Assembly: GCA_012274175.1 (NCBI GenBank)
Contig: JAAOZZ010000292.1
Location: forward strand, 1 to 7,661
From: Betaproteobacteria bacterium
Lineage (GTDB): Bacteria; Pseudomonadota; Gammaproteobacteria; Burkholderiales; Usitatibacteraceae
Length of the DNA: 7,661 bases
Direction: 5' to 3'
In this document: piece after piece, positions 1-6,449 of the stretch
Layout of the letters: each line of letters opens with the position of its first letter
How positions within the stretch are numbered: the first letter of the stretch is position 1
Notes under the pieces: generated by a model
The model's database searches: none
What the model saw: the letters and a program-made list of their open reading frames with translations, nothing else
What the model was told of the DNA's origin: nothing
Position numbers and translations under genes: made by a program

Positions 1-561
1 CGTGTCCGTCGCCTCGATGCGCCCCGCGGCGGTGTCCTCCGCCACGATGTCCCATCCCAGCGAGCGGGCCGCGTCGATCGCGCGCTGCACGGATCGTTGG
101 GGCGGATCCGCGAGCACCAGGGGCTTGATGTCGGGATAGGCGCGCTGCTGCTGGGCGGCCACTGCCGCGCCGCCGTACGCCGCGCCGTTGGGCGACTTCG
201 CGCGCTCGGCCTGCAACGCGACGAAAGCGGGCGGGTCGGCGGCGTCGGTGGTGATGTCATGGATCGGCGGCACGGCCTTCGCCTGTCCCAGCAGGATCAT
301 CGGGGGCGCCACCGCGGCGAGGGCGATGCACAAGGCCAGCACCGGTATCCACGGCCGCGCACGCCAGCGGGGAACGACCAGCGCGGCCACGAGGAGGAGT
401 GCCGCCGCGCCCGCGACCATGCCGGTGTAGGCGGCCCATTTGAGCAGGGCGAGGCCGTTCTGCCATGACCACAGGTCGAGGCGCGTGCCCGGGCCCGAGG
501 CGAGCAGCATGACGAGCGCCGCCACGGCGGCGGCCATCGTGATCGCCCTAGCGGTGGCCAT
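1..561 (-). CDS. DUF1499 family membrane-anchored protein (3' end cut off by the window)
   Basis: The minus-strand frame stays open from an ATG at 561 to the left edge, giving 187 residues without a stop; the C-terminus lies outside the window. Residues 9-21, 46-63 and 72-91 are hydrophobic and look like two or three membrane segments. The soluble part from about residue 97 carries hallmarks of the DUF1499 family: VPPIHDITTD (97-106) followed by DPPAF (109-113), then QQQRAYPDI (137-145), and a final stretch with GWDIVAED and GRIEATDT (180-187). The biochemical role of DUF1499 is not established, so I give none. The gene starts 29 bp after the rluB stop and probably shares its transcript. No clear ribosome binding site precedes the ATG; Met9 is a possible alternative start. 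I am confident of the family, not of the exact start. Confidence 0.88.
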   Translation of the reverse strand, partial: MATARAITMAAAVAALVMLLASGPGTRLDLWSWQNGLALLKWAAYTGMVAGAAALLLVAALVVPRWRARPWIPVLALCIALAAVAPPMILLGQAKAVPPIHDITTDAADPPAFVALQAERAKSPNGAAYGGAAVAAQQQRAYPDIKPLVLADPPQRSVQRAIDAARSLGWDIVAEDTAAGRIEATDT

Positions 562-590
562 GGTATGGGTCGTCGGCGGAAGGAGTTCGG

Positions 591-2087
591 TTAGCGGGGA
601 TCGCGGTTGCCATTGGAGGGAGGCTGCTGGTCGCCGCGCGCCTGCGTCGCGCCCCGATTGCGGTTGCGGTTCTTGTTGCGCCGGTGACGGCCCGGCTTGC
701 CCTGCCCGGGACGGGCCCCTTCGGCATTGACCGGCTGGCCCTGGCTTTCCTCGCCCTGACCTTGAACCCGACCCTGCCCTTGAACCTGACCCTGCCCCTG
801 GCCCTGAACCGGACCCTGAACCTGCCCTTGGCCCCGGCCCTGTCCCTGTCCCTGCGCCTTCGGTTGCCCGTGCTTGCGATGGGCGTGCGGTCCCGGGCCC
901 TGCGGCTGTCCCTGGCCGCCCTGGCCCGCTCCCCGCTTCTTGAAGGCGAAGGGCTTCTGGCCGTGGGGACGGCGCGGGCCCGCCTTGGGCGCTCGCGCCC
1001 CGGCCGGTGCCTCGGCGAAGTAGTTGCCGCGATTGCCGTCGGGCTCCACGGGCTCTCGCGCCGGCCCGTGGGCGCGGTTGCCGAAATCGTCGCGATTGCC
1101 GTCCGCTTCCCGCGGCGCCGGCGGCTCGCGATTGGCGTGATAGTCGCTGCGGTTGCCGATGTTGTCGTGCTCGTCCTCCTCGGCGGCCTCCTCGCCGTTC
1201 GCCCCGGGCTCGGGCTCGTTCATGCCGGCGAAGGCGAGCAGGTCCTGGACCTGGGCCTCATCCAATTCCTTCATCATCCCGCGCTTGAGGAAGCCGGGCA
1301 TCGCGACCTCGCCGAAGCGAACGCGCATGAGGCGGCTCACGGTGAGTCCCACCGTCTCGCACATCTTGCGCACCTCGCGGTTCTTGCCTTCGCGCAGGAC
1401 CACGTGGTACCAGTGGTTGGCGCCCTCGCCGCCGCGGTCCTCGAGGGAATCGAACTTGCAGCTCTCGCCCTCGATGTCCACGCCGGCGAGCAGCTTCGCT
1501 TTCTGCTCTTCCGTGAGCTCGCCCAGCAGGCGCACCGCGTACTCGCGCTCGACCTCGAAGCGCGGATGGGTGAGCCGGTTCGCGAGCTCTCCGCTGGTGG
1601 TGAAGATGAGCAGGCCCCCGGTGTTCAGGTCGAGCCGGCCCACGGAGACCCAGCGCCCGCCGCTCACCTTGGGCAGCTTCTCGAACACCGTGGCGCGGCC
1701 CTCGGGGTCGTCGCGGGTGACGATCTCGCCTTCGGGCTTGTGGTAGAGCAGCACCCGCGGAAGCACCTCGCCGAAGCGCAGCCGGATGAGGTGCCCGTCG
1801 AGCTTCACCTTGTCGCCCGGGCCCACGGAATCCCCCAGCTTCGCCGGCTGGCCATTGATGGTGAGGTGGCCCTGCGCGATCAGGATCTCGATGTTGCGCC
1901 GGGAGCCGTGGCCCGATTGCGCCATGATCTTCTGCAGCCGCTCGCGCTTGCCCGGGCTGCTGCCGCCGTTGCGATCGCCGCGGCCAGGGCCGCGGCGCTT
2001 GTTCGCGTTCTGCTGGGGCTTCGCCCATTCCGGCACGACGCCGCCCGGCCATTCCAGGCGATGGTTGGGGTGTGGTCTATCCCGCAT
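591..2087 (-). CDS. rluB: 23S rRNA pseudouridine synthase RluB with long low-complexity C-terminal tail
   Basis: Product of 498 residues in the RsuA/RluB/RluE/RluF family, whose RluB members make a pseudouridine in helix 89 of 23S rRNA (position 2605 in E. coli numbering). A basic, disordered leader (1-46) precedes an S4 RNA-binding domain (about 47-105, RERLQKIMAQSGHGSRR to HLIRLRFGEV). The catalytic domain (about 110-289) holds YHKPEGE (115-121) and GRLDLNTGGLL, with the expected catalytic Asp at 153; EVEREYAV (178-185) and EGKNREVRKM (233-242) are also typical. Residues 290-498 are extra compared with E. coli RluB: an acidic patch, several GNR(D/G) units, a basic stretch, a Gly-Gln run (412-451) and an RNKNRNRNR patch. 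The ATG overlaps the scpB end by 11 bases, suggesting coupling. Val18 (GTG) is an alternative start that keeps all domains. The RluB assignment over RluE/RluF rests on sequence style and on its place next to scpB. Confidence 0.93.
   Translation of the reverse strand: MRDRPHPNHRLEWPGGVVPEWAKPQQNANKRRGPGRGDRNGGSSPGKRERLQKIMAQSGHGSRRNIEILIAQGHLTINGQPAKLGDSVGPGDKVKLDGHLIRLRFGEVLPRVLLYHKPEGEIVTRDDPEGRATVFEKLPKVSGGRWVSVGRLDLNTGGLLIFTTSGELANRLTHPRFEVEREYAVRLLGELTEEQKAKLLAGVDIEGESCKFDSLEDRGGEGANHWYHVVLREGKNREVRKMCETVGLTVSRLMRVRFGEVAMPGFLKRGMMKELDEAQVQDLLAFAGMNEPEPGANGEEAAEEDEHDNIGNRSDYHANREPPAPREADGNRDDFGNRAHGPAREPVEPDGNRGNYFAEAPAGARAPKAGPRRPHGQKPFAFKKRGAGQGGQGQPQGPGPHAHRKHGQPKAQGQGQGRGQGQVQGPVQGQGQGQVQGQGRVQGQGEESQGQPVNAEGARPGQGKPGRHRRNKNRNRNRGATQARGDQQPPSNGNRDPR
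735..854 (-). repeat. Degenerate Gly-Gln codon repeat in the 3' part of rluB
   Basis: These bases encode RluB residues 412-451, which are almost entirely Gly and Gln with a few Val, Arg and Pro. At DNA level they are imperfect tandem six-base units, CAG or CAA followed by GGN, with variants in which GTT or CGG replaces a codon. Flanking DNA on both sides is much less repetitive. Such arrays often change length by slippage between strains. That variability is an inference here, since only one sequence is available. Confidence 0.8.
825..852 (-). other. Potential G-quadruplex motif in the rluB coding strand
   Basis: On the minus (coding and mRNA) strand, five G-runs of three or four follow one another: 852-850, 846-844, 840-838, 835-832 and 827-825. 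They are separated by loops of 3, 3, 2 and 4 bases. This satisfies the usual G3+N1-7 quadruplex rule with one spare run. The runs arise because CAG (Gln) is followed by GGN (Gly). The motif is seen directly; folding and any effect on translation or replication are inference. Confidence 0.55.
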
Positions 2088-2799
2088 GGGCTTCTCGCTC
2101 CGTGGACTCTGGGGGTTCGGACTCGTCGATCAGGGATTCCTGCTCCGGCGGCGCCGATGGCGCCTCGATGCCGACGAGGGTGGCAGGGGCCGGCTCGAGC
2201 GAGGATTGCAGCTCGTCGAGCGGCGGCAGCTCCTCGATCGACCGCAGGTTCAGGTCGTCGAGGAATTTCCGGGTGGTGGCGAAGATGGCGGGGCGCCCGG
2301 GTGTTTCGCGCTGGCCGACGACCTCGATCCAGCCGCGCTCCTCGAGCGCCTTGAGTGTCGGCGGGGACACCGCCACGCCGCGCACGTCCTCGATGTCGCC
2401 GCGCGTGACCGGCTGGCGGTACGCGATGATCGCGAGGGTCTCGAGCACCGCGCGCGAATACCGCGGCGGCTTCTCGGTGGCGATGCGGTCGAGGAATTCC
2501 TGGTAGTCGGGCTTCACGCGGAAGCGCCATCCGGAAGCCACGCTCGTGAGCTCGACGGTGCGCTCGGACCATTCTACCTTCAGCTGGTCGAGCACCTTGC
2601 GGATGTTGTCCGCGTCCACCTCGCCCGCGAACAGGCGCTTGAGCTGCTGCACGGTGAGGGGCTCCGCGGTCGAGAGGAGCGCCGCCTCGAGCACGCGCTT
2701 CACGTGCGCCATGTCGGCCTGGGGCGCGTCGGCAAGCGGGCCGGGTTCCGGTGCGCCCTCGAATTCCGGCGTGCCTTCGGGATTGGTCTGTTCGGTCAT
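2077..2799 (-). CDS. scpB: Segregation and condensation protein ScpB
   Basis: Product of 240 residues. ScpB is the kleisin-associated subunit that dimerises, binds ScpA and, with SMC, forms the bacterial condensin that compacts and segregates the chromosome. After an acidic, Pro-rich leader (1-29) come two winged-helix domains. The first (about 31-105) contains HVKRVLEAALLSTAEPLTV. The second (about 113-190) contains the family hallmark LETLAIIAYRQPVTRGDIE (119-137), then RGVAVS, LEERGWIEVVG and TPGRPAIFATTRKFLDDL. The tail (about 195-240) is acidic and low in complexity, as is common in proteobacterial ScpB. The ATG lies 4 bp after the scpA stop, and the end overlaps the rluB start by 11 bases, so scpA, scpB and rluB are probably translated from one message. 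No smc gene is in view; it is usually elsewhere in the chromosome. Nothing appears missing or damaged. Confidence 0.96.
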   Translation of the reverse strand: MTEQTNPEGTPEFEGAPEPGPLADAPQADMAHVKRVLEAALLSTAEPLTVQQLKRLFAGEVDADNIRKVLDQLKVEWSERTVELTSVASGWRFRVKPDYQEFLDRIATEKPPRYSRAVLETLAIIAYRQPVTRGDIEDVRGVAVSPPTLKALEERGWIEVVGQRETPGRPAIFATTRKFLDDLNLRSIEELPPLDELQSSLEPAPATLVGIEAPSAPPEQESLIDESEPPESTEREAHAG

Positions 2800-2803
2800 G
2801 TCG

Positions 2804-3652
2804 TCAGGCGATCGTGAGGGTCGTGCGCTCGCTCTTGAGCTTCACGTAGATGGGGTCGAAGGGGCTCTTCTGGGTGATCTCGATCATCGCCTCGCGCGCG
2901 AGCTCCAGGCAGGCGAGGAAGCTCACCACGAGCAGCGGCACGCCGCGCCCCGGCTCGAAGAGCTGGGAGAACTCGACGTAGGCGCCGGGGGCGAGCGCGC
3001 GCAGGATCCGGCTCATGTGGGAACGCACCGAGAGCTCCTCGCGCGAGATGCGGTGGTGCTGCGTGCGCCGCGCCCGGGCGAGGATCGAGCGCCACGCCTC
3101 CGAAAGGTCGGCCACGCGCACCTCGGGCAGCCGCTCGGCCACCTGCTCGATGTAGACCTCCACCACGGAGAAGTCGCGCCCGGCCACCGGCGCCTCGCCC
3201 AGGGCGTGGGCGGCCTTCTTCATGCGCTCGTACTCGAGCAGCCGGCGCACCAGCTCCGCGCGGGGATCCTCGGGCTCGTTGCCGTCCTCGCGCTTCGGCC
3301 GCGGCAGCAGCATGCGCGACTTGATCTCGATCAGCATGGCGGCCATCAGCAGGTAGTCGGCGGCGAGCTCGAGCTGGGTCGTGCGCATCATCTCGACGTA
3401 TTCCATGTACTGGCGCGTGAGCTCCGCCATCGGGATGTCGAGGATGTCGAGGGAGTGCCGGCGGATGAGGTACAGGAGCAGGTCGAGGGGGCCTTCGAAC
3501 GCCTCGAGGAACACCGACAGCGCCTCGGGCGGGATGTAGAGGTCGGAAGGCATCTCGCTCATGGGCTCGCCGTGGATCCTGGCGACCGGAAGCGCCATGT
3601 CGAGCACCGGTTGCCCGAGTCCCAGCGTGTCGTTGGCGGCTTGGATGCTCAT
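2804..3652 (-). CDS. scpA: Segregation and condensation protein ScpA (kleisin)
   Basis: Product of 282 residues. ScpA is the kleisin that bridges the SMC head domains and recruits the ScpB dimer. After an N-terminal extension (1-37, including ARIHGEP at 24-30) the kleisin core begins with DLYIPPEAL and the diagnostic FEGPLDLLLYLIRR (52-65), then SLDILDIPMAELTRQYMEYV. A central helical stretch includes YLLMAAMLIEIKSRMLLPRP. The C-terminal winged-helix region includes FLACLELAREAMIEITQ and ends in PFDPIYVKL. I chose the ATG at 3652 because it overlaps the stop of the upstream hydrolase gene as ATGA, a classic coupling arrangement, and because the ARxxGEP leader resembles betaproteobacterial ScpA as I know it. 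Met31 and Met34 are possible internal starts. scpB follows after 4 bp. Confidence 0.96.
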   Translation of the reverse strand: MSIQAANDTLGLGQPVLDMALPVARIHGEPMSEMPSDLYIPPEALSVFLEAFEGPLDLLLYLIRRHSLDILDIPMAELTRQYMEYVEMMRTTQLELAADYLLMAAMLIEIKSRMLLPRPKREDGNEPEDPRAELVRRLLEYERMKKAAHALGEAPVAGRDFSVVEVYIEQVAERLPEVRVADLSEAWRSILARARRTQHHRISREELSVRSHMSRILRALAPGAYVEFSQLFEPGRGVPLLVVSFLACLELAREAMIEITQKSPFDPIYVKLKSERTTLTIA

Positions 3653-4557
3653 TTCTTTCCGTAGGCGGCATCGGCCGCGAAGCGGCTCATCGCCGCGGCG
3701 TCGTGGGCGGTGTCGGGAGCCTCCTCGAGGCTCCACGCGAAGGCCACTCCCAGCTCGCGCGCGGCCGCGGTCGCCGCCTTGAAGAAATTCTCGCCGCGAT
3801 CGAGCCGGCTCGCCCCCTGCTTCTTCGCCCCGGCGCTCTGGTTGAGGTTGTGGGCCGCGGCATCGGTGTCCTTCTCGCCCAGCAGCAGGATGAAGCGGCG
3901 GGCGAGGGCCGTGCGCAGCTCCCGTTCCCCCACGGGCGAATCCACGAGGGAATACGGGAACGGGTCCGCCGCCTTGTCCTTGCGCCACTCGGGCATCGTG
4001 TACCAGCCCGGATTGGCCGCCATCATCAGCGTGGCGCGGCTGTCGGGGCGCAGGAGCGCCATGCGTTCCACGAACTGCCCGCCCGCGGAATGCCCGAAGA
4101 TCGCGTAGCCCGCCTGCCCGTCGCGCACCTCGTCGAACAGGTGCTCGATGGCGGAGAACGCCCACTTCTCGCGATCGGGCTGGTCCCGGACGTCGCCCAG
4201 GTTGTACGCGGTCTTCGGCCAATGCTCCTGGGAGAACTCGGGCGCCACGATGAGCAGGTGGTAATGGTCGGCGATGAGCTCCCAGTCGTCGCGATAGTGG
4301 GATGCGTCGCGCTTGGCACCCGCCATCACGAACTGGATCGGGCAGGTCGTGTCGCAGGCGCGCGGCCGGTAGGTGTAGACCCGCAGCGGCCGGTCGGGAC
4401 GGCCCTTCGCGTCGACGAAGACGAAGCTCCATTTCCCGTTCGGGATGGGAGTGGCCGCGAGCGCGCAGGTCGAAGCACCCGCCAGCATCGCCGCGGCGAG
4501 CGCGATCCGGGCCGCCACGCGGCGCGTGGCGCTCTTCATGGGTTGTCGTTCAGCCAT
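3649..4557 (-). CDS. Predicted exported alpha/beta hydrolase (esterase-like)
   Basis: Two starts are plausible: ATG at 4557 (302 residues, overlapping the trpS end by 8 bases) or ATG at 4539 (296 residues). I favour 4539 because it gives a clean signal peptide: MKSATRR, a hydrophobic core (about residues 12-24) and an ALA-A cleavage site near 28. Numbered from 4539, GHSAGG (149-154) places the nucleophile at Ser151. GEKDTD (221-226) supplies Asp224 or Asp226, and PDTAHD places the likely catalytic His at 279. This is the order expected of an alpha/beta hydrolase. Cys62 and Cys66 could form a disulfide after export. The substrate is unknown; the overall look recalls PHB depolymerase-like or esterase-like secreted hydrolases, but this is a weak guess. 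Its end overlaps the scpA start as ATGA. An exported enzyme between trpS and scpA is an unexpected neighbour. Confidence 0.85.
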   Translation of the reverse strand: MAERQPMKSATRRVAARIALAAAMLAGASTCALAATPIPNGKWSFVFVDAKGRPDRPLRVYTYRPRACDTTCPIQFVMAGAKRDASHYRDDWELIADHYHLLIVAPEFSQEHWPKTAYNLGDVRDQPDREKWAFSAIEHLFDEVRDGQAGYAIFGHSAGGQFVERMALLRPDSRATLMMAANPGWYTMPEWRKDKAADPFPYSLVDSPVGERELRTALARRFILLLGEKDTDAAAHNLNQSAGAKKQGASRLDRGENFFKAATAAARELGVAFAWSLEEAPDTAHDAAAMSRFAADAAYGKK

Positions 4558-5758
4558 AGTTCAATCCCATCGCCTCGCGCACGTCGCGCATCGTGTCGGT
4601 GGCGAGGTCGGAGGCCTTCTCGCAGCCGTCCTGGATGATGTTGCGCACGAGCGTCGGGTCCTCCTCGTACTGCGCGGCGTGTTCGCGGATGGGCCTCAAC
4701 TCTGCGTTGATCGCGTCGATCACCGGCTGCTTGCATTCCAGGCAGCCGATGCCCGCCGTGGTGCAGCCTTGCATGACCCATTCCTTCGTGTTGGCGTCCG
4801 AGTACACCAGGTGCAGGTTCCACACCGGGCACTTCTCGGGGTTGCCGGGATCCGTCCGCCGCACGCGCGCCGGGTCCGTCTGCATGGTGCGGATCTTGTG
4901 CGCCACGTCTTCCGGGGACTCGCGCAGCATGATCGCGTTGCCGGAGCTCTTCGACATCTTCTGCCCGTCCAGGCCCAGCAGCTTGGGCGTCTCGGTGAGC
5001 AGCGCCTCGGGCTCCACGAGGATCATGCGCCCGCCGCCCTCGATGTAGCCATAGAGCCGCTCCTTGTCGCCCAGGGACAGGTTCTGCACGTCGTTCACCA
5101 GCTCCTGGGCCTGCCCGAGCGCAGCCTGGTCGCCCTGCTCCTGGAATTTCGCCCGCAGCGCACGGTAGAGCTTGGCCTTCTTGGGGCCCATCTTCTTCAC
5201 CGCCGCCTCGGCCTTCTCCTCGAAGCCCTTCTCGCGCCCGAAGAGGTGGTTGAAGCGCCGCGCGATCTCGCGCGTGAGCTCGATGTGGGAGACCTGGTCC
5301 TCTCCCACGGGCACCCGGTTGGCGCGGTAGATGAGGATATCGGCCGCCTGCATCAAAGGGTACCCCAGGAAGCCGTAGGTGAGAATGTCCCGTCCCTGCT
5401 CCGCGTGGCGCTCCACCAGGTCCTTGTAGGTGGGCACGCGCTCGAGCCACGCGAGGGGCGCGAAGAACGAGAGGAGCACGGTGAGCTCCGCGTGCTGCGG
5501 CACCCGCGACTGGATGAAGAGCGTGGCCTTGGTCGGGTCGATGCCCACGGCGAGCCAGTCGACGAACATGTCCCACACGGTCTGCTCGATGACCGAAGGA
5601 TCCTCGTAGTGGGTCGTGAGGGCGTGCCAGTCGGCGGCGAAGAAGAGGCACGGGAACTCGTTCTGCAGCGTGAGCCAGTTCTTGAGGGCGCCGTGGTAGT
5701 GGCCGAGGTGCATGGCGCCGGTGGGACGCATGCCGGAGAGTACGAGGTCCTGGAACAT
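4550..5758 (-). CDS. trpS: Tryptophanyl-tRNA synthetase, long form with four-Cys motif
   Basis: Product of 402 residues; the E. coli enzyme has 334. It charges tRNA-Trp with tryptophan using ATP in the cytoplasm. This is a class I synthetase: the HIGH motif is HLGH (17-20) within MRPTGAMHLGHYHGA, and KMSKS is at 267-271. Between them lie YPLMQAADILIYRAN (133-147) and VPVGEDQVSHIELTREIARRFN (in 149-170), both typical of TrpRS. About 60 extra residues (about 177-245), rich in Lys, Glu and Gln, are inserted ahead of KMSKS compared with E. coli. Near the C-terminal part, Cys310, Cys332, Cys339 and Cys342 form C-x21-C-x6-C-x2-C, close to the iron-sulfur ligand pattern known from Thermotoga TrpRS. 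The ATG at 5758 lies 25 bp after the upstream protease gene; a GAGA stretch upstream is a weak ribosome binding site. Confidence 0.97.
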   Translation of the reverse strand: MFQDLVLSGMRPTGAMHLGHYHGALKNWLTLQNEFPCLFFAADWHALTTHYEDPSVIEQTVWDMFVDWLAVGIDPTKATLFIQSRVPQHAELTVLLSFFAPLAWLERVPTYKDLVERHAEQGRDILTYGFLGYPLMQAADILIYRANRVPVGEDQVSHIELTREIARRFNHLFGREKGFEEKAEAAVKKMGPKKAKLYRALRAKFQEQGDQAALGQAQELVNDVQNLSLGDKERLYGYIEGGGRMILVEPEALLTETPKLLGLDGQKMSKSSGNAIMLRESPEDVAHKIRTMQTDPARVRRTDPGNPEKCPVWNLHLVYSDANTKEWVMQGCTTAGIGCLECKQPVIDAINAELRPIREHAAQYEEDPTLVRNIIQDGCEKASDLATDTMRDVREAMGLNYG

Positions 5759-5783
5759 TTTTCGTTATGGTTCTCTGGTCAGG

Positions 5784-6449
5784 TCAGCGCAGGCCGAAAA
5801 TCGAATAGATGAGCTGGTCGCCCGCGTTCAGCAGCGCGGCGAAGGCGTTCCCCAGCGCGGGATTGAGCGCCATCACGACGATCAAGCCGATGAGGATCGG
5901 CATTCCATAGGGCTCGAGGCGCGAATAGCGGTACGCGAGCGGACCCGGGAGGAGGCTCGTCACGATGCGTCCGCCGTCCAGCGGCAGGATGGGGAACAGG
6001 TTGAAGATGGCGAGCACCACGTTCCACGAGATGCCGGCGAGCGCCACCCAGAACCAGAACTGGGCGACCACCGAGGACGAATCCAGGCTTTCGATGAGCC
6101 TCGCGATTAGCCCCCAGGCGAGCGCCTGCACCACGTTGGAGGCGGGTCCCGCGGCCGCGACCCAGAGCATGTCGCGCTTGGGCTGGCGCAGGTTGCCGAA
6201 GTTCACCGGGACCGGCTTGGCCCAGCCGAACACGACGCCACCCAGGATCATCGACAGGATCGGAAACGCGATCGTGCCGATCGGATCGATGTGCTTCGCG
6301 GGATTGAGCGTCACGCGGCCCAGCATGTAGGCGGTGTTGTCGCCGAACATCCGCGCGACGTAGCCGTGCGCCGCCTCGTGCAACGTGATCGCGAGGACCA
6401 GGGGAATGGCGTTGATGCAGATCCGGACGATGATGCTGGACTCGTCCAT
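5784..6449 (-). CDS. Site-2 protease family (M50) membrane metalloprotease
   Basis: Product of 221 residues, mostly hydrophobic. The zinc-binding HExxH motif is H24-E-A-A-H28 inside the first membrane segment (about 6-28). The second conserved motif, LFPILPLDGGR (151-161), supplies the third zinc ligand at Asp158. GPASN (101-105) is also typical. Further membrane segments lie at about 57-75, 94-118, 128-150 and 183-197. No PDZ domain is present, so this belongs to the short prokaryotic group of M50 rather than to RseP. Members cut substrates within the membrane; the substrate here is unknown. The start codon shares its A with the stop of the preceding gene (TGATG), a strong sign of translational coupling and the reason for choosing this ATG. 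The only alternative is an upstream extension that would read through the yciO-like gene in the wrong frame. Confidence 0.95.
   Translation of the reverse strand: MDESSIIVRICINAIPLVLAITLHEAAHGYVARMFGDNTAYMLGRVTLNPAKHIDPIGTIAFPILSMILGGVVFGWAKPVPVNFGNLRQPKRDMLWVAAAGPASNVVQALAWGLIARLIESLDSSSVVAQFWFWVALAGISWNVVLAIFNLFPILPLDGGRIVTSLLPGPLAYRYSRLEPYGMPILIGLIVVMALNPALGNAFAALLNAGDQLIYSIFGLR

Noticed and set aside
97..468. Plus-strand open frame of 123 residues opposite the DUF1499 gene
   Set aside because: Arg/Gly-rich shadow; the minus strand in this stretch carries the DUF1499 motifs without a stop.
735..854. The six-base repeats as a CRISPR array or intergenic repeat element
   Set aside because: Units are short, imperfect, in frame and lack spacers; they encode the Gly-Gln part of RluB.
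684..2354. Plus-strand open frame of 556 residues opposite rluB and the end of scpB
   Set aside because: It is Leu/Ala/Arg-rich with no recognisable domain, and its low-complexity part mirrors the rluB repeat. Long antisense frames are expected at this GC content, and rluB on the other strand has all its motifs.
1786..2817. Plus-strand open frame of 343 residues opposite rluB and scpB
   Set aside because: Shadow frame covering the ends of two well-supported genes; no domain signature.
2546..3664. Plus-strand open frame of 372 residues opposite scpA and part of scpB
   Set aside because: Composition typical of an antisense shadow (His, Arg, Leu, Gly); scpA is unambiguous on the other strand.
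3703..4638. Plus-strand open frame of 311 residues opposite the hydrolase gene
   Set aside because: No motif and shadow-like composition; the minus strand encodes a signal peptide and a complete catalytic set.
4445..5812. Plus-strand open frame of 455 residues opposite trpS
   Set aside because: His/Leu/Val/Arg-rich shadow of trpS codons with no motif; trpS is complete on the minus strand.
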